A stretch of 64,000 nt of DNA from positions 62,001 to 126,000 of the forward strand of contig NZ_CP119757.1 in the NCBI RefSeq assembly GCF_029320955.1. The letters run 5' to 3'. The stretch comes from Flavobacterium sp. YJ01 (GTDB taxonomy: Bacteria > Bacteroidota > Bacteroidia > Flavobacteriales > Flavobacteriaceae). Below the pieces are notes generated by a model. It worked only from the letters and a program-made list of their open reading frames with translations. It had not been told where the DNA came from and ran no database searches. The position numbers and the translations under genes are program-made. Positions 61,394-64,000 of this stretch are shown in pieces. The first letter of the stretch is position 1, and every line of letters starts with the position of its first letter.

Positions 61394-61756
61394 TTAAGAA
61401 AATTGACTCATTTGATAACCTCTGTAAAGTTTATCATCTTTAATCTGCCAAATGGTTGAAAAATGAGCTAAAAGCATTTCTTCTCTTGGATTTTCGATAG
61501 TTTTTACAAAATGAGAGTAACGTACTGATACTAAATCATTTTCACTGATAATATGGCTAATTCTTACTTTCGAACGCACATATGCTCGACTTAGTTCATT
61601 TGCCATTTCTACTATCGAATCATAATCCATCTGAATGAAACCTTTACTGCTGTTCCACTCAAGTATCACGTCGGGATGCAGATATGTTTTTAAAATTTCA
61701 CTATCGATTAAGGCATCTGACTTATAAAATTTCTGAACAAACTCTTTGATAGACAT
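61394..61756 (-). CDS. NTF2-like (SnoaL-type) protein
   Basis: 120 residues. N-terminal helix (IKEFVQKFYKSDALID), then LKTYLHPDVILEWNSSKG and three or four strands ending IWQIKDDKLYRGYQMSQ, the cone-shaped NTF2 fold. No clear active site, so either a binding protein or an uncharacterised enzyme. Ends the lpx operon; its start is 2 bases after the upstream stop (61758). Confidence 0.85.
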   Translation of the reverse strand: MSIKEFVQKFYKSDALIDSEILKTYLHPDVILEWNSSKGFIQMDYDSIVEMANELSRAYVRSKVRISHIISENDLVSVRYSHFVKTIENPREEMLLAHFSTIWQIKDDKLYRGYQMSQFS

Positions 61757-61757
61757 A

Positions 61758-62687
61758 TTACTTCAATTTACTTAAAATTTCAGGAATCTTCTTAATATTG
61801 GCTAATTGTTTCAATTTTTCTCTAGACTCTTCTATTGGAGTACCAAAGTACGATTTTCCTCCTTCAACTGATTTAGTAACACCTGTTTGTCCCATTACAA
61901 CAGCTTTTGCACCAATTGTGATTCCGCTTGTTGTTCCAACTTGTCCCCACAGAGTTACTTCGTCTTCAATAATTACGCATCCAGCAATACCAGTTTGCGA
62001 AGCTATCAGACATTTTTTTCCAATAACAGTATCATGACCAACATGAACTTGATTATCTAATTTTGTTCCTGCGCCAATAGTTGTATCTCCAGTTACACCT
62101 TTATCAATAGTACAAAGTGCACCAATGCCAACATTGTCTTCAATAACAACTCTCCCGCCAGAAATTAACTGATCGAAACCTTCTGGACGTTTTTTGTAAT
62201 AAAAAGCATCGGCTCCTAAAATTGTTCCAGCATGTATAATTACATTGTCGCCAATTACAGTATGATCGTAAATCGAAACGTTAGAATGAATTAAACAGTT
62301 TTTCCCAATTTTAACATTGTTACCAATAAAGCTGTTCGGCTGAATCACTGTACCCTCTCCTATTTCTGCAGAAGGAGCGATTGCTACATTCGCAAACTGA
62401 AAAGGTTTAAAATGTCTCGTTAGAATGTTAAAATCTCTAAATGGATCATCAGAAATTAAAAGTGCTTTACCTTCTGGGCATTCTACCTCCTTATTTATTA
62501 AAACAATAGTAGCTGCCGATTGTAAAGCTTTATCGTAGTATTTTGGGTGGTCAACAAAAACAATATCACCAGGCTCAACTACATGTATTTCGTTCATGCC
62601 TAAAACTTGAAAGTCTTTGTCACCAATAAATTTGCAGTTAAGCAAATTTGCAATTTCTTGTAAAGAATGACTCTTTTGAAATTTCAT
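61758..62687 (-). CDS. LpxD-like UDP-3-O-acylglucosamine N-acyltransferase paralogue
   Basis: 309 residues. N-terminal LpxD domain (about 1-95: LQEIANLLNCKFIGDKDFQVLG, GDIVFVDHPKYYDKAL) and a left-handed beta helix of hexapeptide repeats (about 100-260: IGEGTVIQPNSFIGNNVKIG, then repeats such as IGDNVIIHAG). Shorter than the usual 340-residue LpxD, with a C-terminal helix (SREKLKQLANIKKIPEIL). Bacteroidota carry this shorter paralogue near efp in addition to the main lpxD. Lipid A acylation is likely; the exact step is inference. Confidence 0.88.
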   Translation of the reverse strand: MKFQKSHSLQEIANLLNCKFIGDKDFQVLGMNEIHVVEPGDIVFVDHPKYYDKALQSAATIVLINKEVECPEGKALLISDDPFRDFNILTRHFKPFQFANVAIAPSAEIGEGTVIQPNSFIGNNVKIGKNCLIHSNVSIYDHTVIGDNVIIHAGTILGADAFYYKKRPEGFDQLISGGRVVIEDNVGIGALCTIDKGVTGDTTIGAGTKLDNQVHVGHDTVIGKKCLIASQTGIAGCVIIEDEVTLWGQVGTTSGITIGAKAVVMGQTGVTKSVEGGKSYFGTPIEESREKLKQLANIKKIPEILSKLK

Positions 62688-62807
62688 ATGTTATAATTAG
62701 AGAATTTGTCAATTAGAAAATGAGTCAATTAGAATATGAATATACAAAATTTTGTCGATTCACAAGTTATCTAACTGACTCATTGTCAAATTATCTTAAT
62801 TAAGAAA
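62688..62807. repeat. Palindromic low-complexity spacer efp to lpxD-like gene
   Basis: Left: TTTGTCAATTAGAAAATGAGTCAATTAGA words; right: TCTAACTGACTCATTGTCAAATTA; imperfect pairing around an AT-rich centre. Confidence 0.65.
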
Positions 62808-63374
62808 CTACTCTTTTACACGCTCCATGTAAGAACCTGAAGCTGTATCAATTTTAATTTTATCTCCTTCATTGATAAACAAAGGAACATTGATATTTGC
62901 ACCAGTTTCTACAGTTGCATTTTTTGTAGCGTTAGTTGCTGTATTTCCTTTTACACCTGGCTCAGCATAAGTAACTTCAAGAATTACAGATGTAGGCATA
63001 TCTACAGATAATGGTAAATCTGTTTCTGTGTTAATTTGAACCATTACGTTTGTTCCTTCTTTTAACAAATCTGGAGCATCCAAAATGTTTTTATTCAAAG
63101 AAATTTGTTCAAACGTTTCAGCATTCATAAAGTGAAATTCATCACCTTCTGGATATAAGTACTGAAATGTATGTGTTTCAACACGAATAACGTCAATTTT
63201 ATGACCTGCAGAAAATGTATTATCTAATACTTTTCCTGAAGTTAAACTTTTTAATTTCGTTCTTACGAAAGCTGGACCTTTTCCAGGTTTTACGTGAAGA
63301 AATTCGATAATTTTATAGATATCGTGATTAAATTTAATACACAATCCGTTTCTAATATCTGATGTAGATGCCAT
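62808..63374 (-). CDS. efp: Translation elongation factor P
   Basis: 188 residues, three beta-barrel domains. The tip loop with Lys32 is in HVKPGKGPAFVRTKLK, the position modified in other bacteria. Ends KIKIDTASGSYMERVKE. Relieves ribosome stalling at proline runs. Confidence 0.96.
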   Translation of the reverse strand: MASTSDIRNGLCIKFNHDIYKIIEFLHVKPGKGPAFVRTKLKSLTSGKVLDNTFSAGHKIDVIRVETHTFQYLYPEGDEFHFMNAETFEQISLNKNILDAPDLLKEGTNVMVQINTETDLPLSVDMPTSVILEVTYAEPGVKGNTATNATKNATVETGANINVPLFINEGDKIKIDTASGSYMERVKE

Positions 63375-63499
63375 TTTTTTTTATTTTAGATTTTAGAATG
63401 TAGATTTTAGATTCTGCTAAAGAATCAATCTTCATTTTTTTATTTTTTATTATTCAATTATAGCTTAGAAATCTAAAATCAGAAATCTAAACTCTAAAA
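63375..63499. repeat. Palindromic low-complexity spacer lpxA-efp
   Basis: TTTTAGATTTTAGAATGTAGATTTTAGA on the left pairs imperfectly with TCTAAAATCAGAAATCTAAACTCTAAAA on the right. Confidence 0.65.
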
Positions 63500-64000
63500 T
63501 TAATAGTTCCCTGAGTAACCTTTCATAATTCCTCGAGAAGAATTTCTGATAAAATCTAGAATTTCATCTCTTTCTGGAGTCGCTTCCATTTCTGCTTCAA
63601 TAATGCTTAAAGCTTGAGTTGTATTGTAATTCTTTTGGTATAAAATTCTATAGATTTCCTGAATTTCTCTAATTTTTTCAGTTGTAAATCCTCTTCTTCT
63701 TAAACCAACAGAATTAATTCCCACATAAGATAACGGCTCTTTTGCTGCTTTTGTAAATGGAGGAACGTCTTTTCTAACCAATGATCCTCCAGAAATCATA
63801 GCATGATCTCCAATATGAATAAATTGATGAATCGCGGCTAAACCTCCAATAACAGCATGATTACCAACAACAACGTGACCTGCCAAAGCAACACCATTTA
63901 CAATAATTGCATTATTTCCAATTTCGCAGTCGTGTGCAATGTGCGCATAAGCCATTACTAAACAATTATTTCCGATAACAGTTTGACCAGAAGCAATTGT
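63500..64000 (-). CDS. lpxA: UDP-N-acetylglucosamine acyltransferase, C-terminal part
   Basis: 167 residues up to the right edge; the frame is open through position 64000, so the N-terminal third lies outside. Hexapeptide repeats ([20 protein letters not shown], with the catalytic-His segment AHIAHDC) then [20 protein letters not shown], and the C-terminal helical domain ([23 protein letters not shown]). First step of lipid A synthesis. In Bacteroidota often fused or adjacent to lpxC/fabZ upstream. Confidence 0.93.
   Translation of the reverse strand, partial: TIASGQTVIGNNCLVMAYAHIAHDCEIGNNAIIVNGVALAGHVVVGNHAVIGGLAAIHQFIHIGDHAMISGGSLVRKDVPPFTKAAKEPLSYVGINSVGLRRRGFTTEKIREIQEIYRILYQKNYNTTQALSIIEAEMEATPERDEILDFIRNSSRGIMKGYSGNY

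Noticed and set aside
1..64000. tRNA, rRNA, CRISPR array or complete insertion sequence
   Set aside because: I looked through the intergenic regions for these and found no T-loop consensus, no regularly spaced repeats and no transposase gene.

Overview
The window is AT-rich chromosomal DNA from a member of the Bacteroidota, most likely a Flavobacterium. The evidence is a SusC/SusD locus with its own ECF sigma and FecR anti-sigma, Bacteroidota-type promoters (TAnnTTTG at -7), the hisGDCBHAFI order, lipid A acyltransferase genes beside efp and sucD, and lipoprotein signals typical of the phylum. I see no rRNA, tRNA or CRISPR.

Layout. 1-1574: end of a Bcr/CflA drug-efflux gene and two small secreted proteins. 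About 1599-9870: a compact element of about 8.2 kb that I read as an integrated tailless, probably single-stranded-DNA phage related in style to the membrane-containing Flavobacterium phage FLiP. Nearly all its genes run leftward and are tightly packed. They include a Rep_trans-type rolling-circle initiator, a small HTH protein, a candidate double jelly-roll capsid protein, a peptidoglycan hydrolase with a C-terminal membrane anchor, and many very small membrane proteins. It has no integrase and no packaging ATPase that I can see. A dif-like XerC/XerD site lies at its right edge and a partial copy at its left. Three genes at the left end may be immunity or conversion cargo.

10326-14904: a DUF294 regulatory protein (cNMP, CBS, nucleotidyltransferase), a degenerate DEDDh exonuclease, and convergent acs. 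15396-23593: branched-chain amino acid genes, leuA-leuB and ilvD-ilvB-ilvN-ilvC on the minus strand; ilvD is preceded by an Ile/Val-rich leader peptide and a terminator, a classic attenuator. 23743-28706: a helical-repeat protein, an M1 aminopeptidase, a CBM9-like secreted protein and two copies of a dispersed 100-bp palindromic repeat. 28853-36569: a complete his operon (hisG, D, C, B, H, A, F, IE) whose eight genes are all separated by low-complexity, mostly palindromic spacers; it is preceded by a His-rich leader peptide with an attenuator.

36883-41291: a two-component system divergent from an LTA-synthase-like phosphoglycerol transferase; the gap holds an 11-bp-phased array of TTAA repeats that looks like the response-regulator target. 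41363-49692: S1/P1-like nuclease or phospholipase, YeiH exporter with LysR regulator, a stand-alone Bro-N protein, a vWA-like membrane protein and fabG. 49782-59292: an ECF sigma, FecR, SusC, SusD, zinc metallohydrolase and DUF4302 uptake locus, in which the surface receptor, the lipoproteins and the transmembrane signalling pair form one nutrient-acquisition system. 59867-64000: a GIY-YIG-like protein, sucD, an NTF2-like protein, an LpxD-like acyltransferase, efp and partial lpxA.
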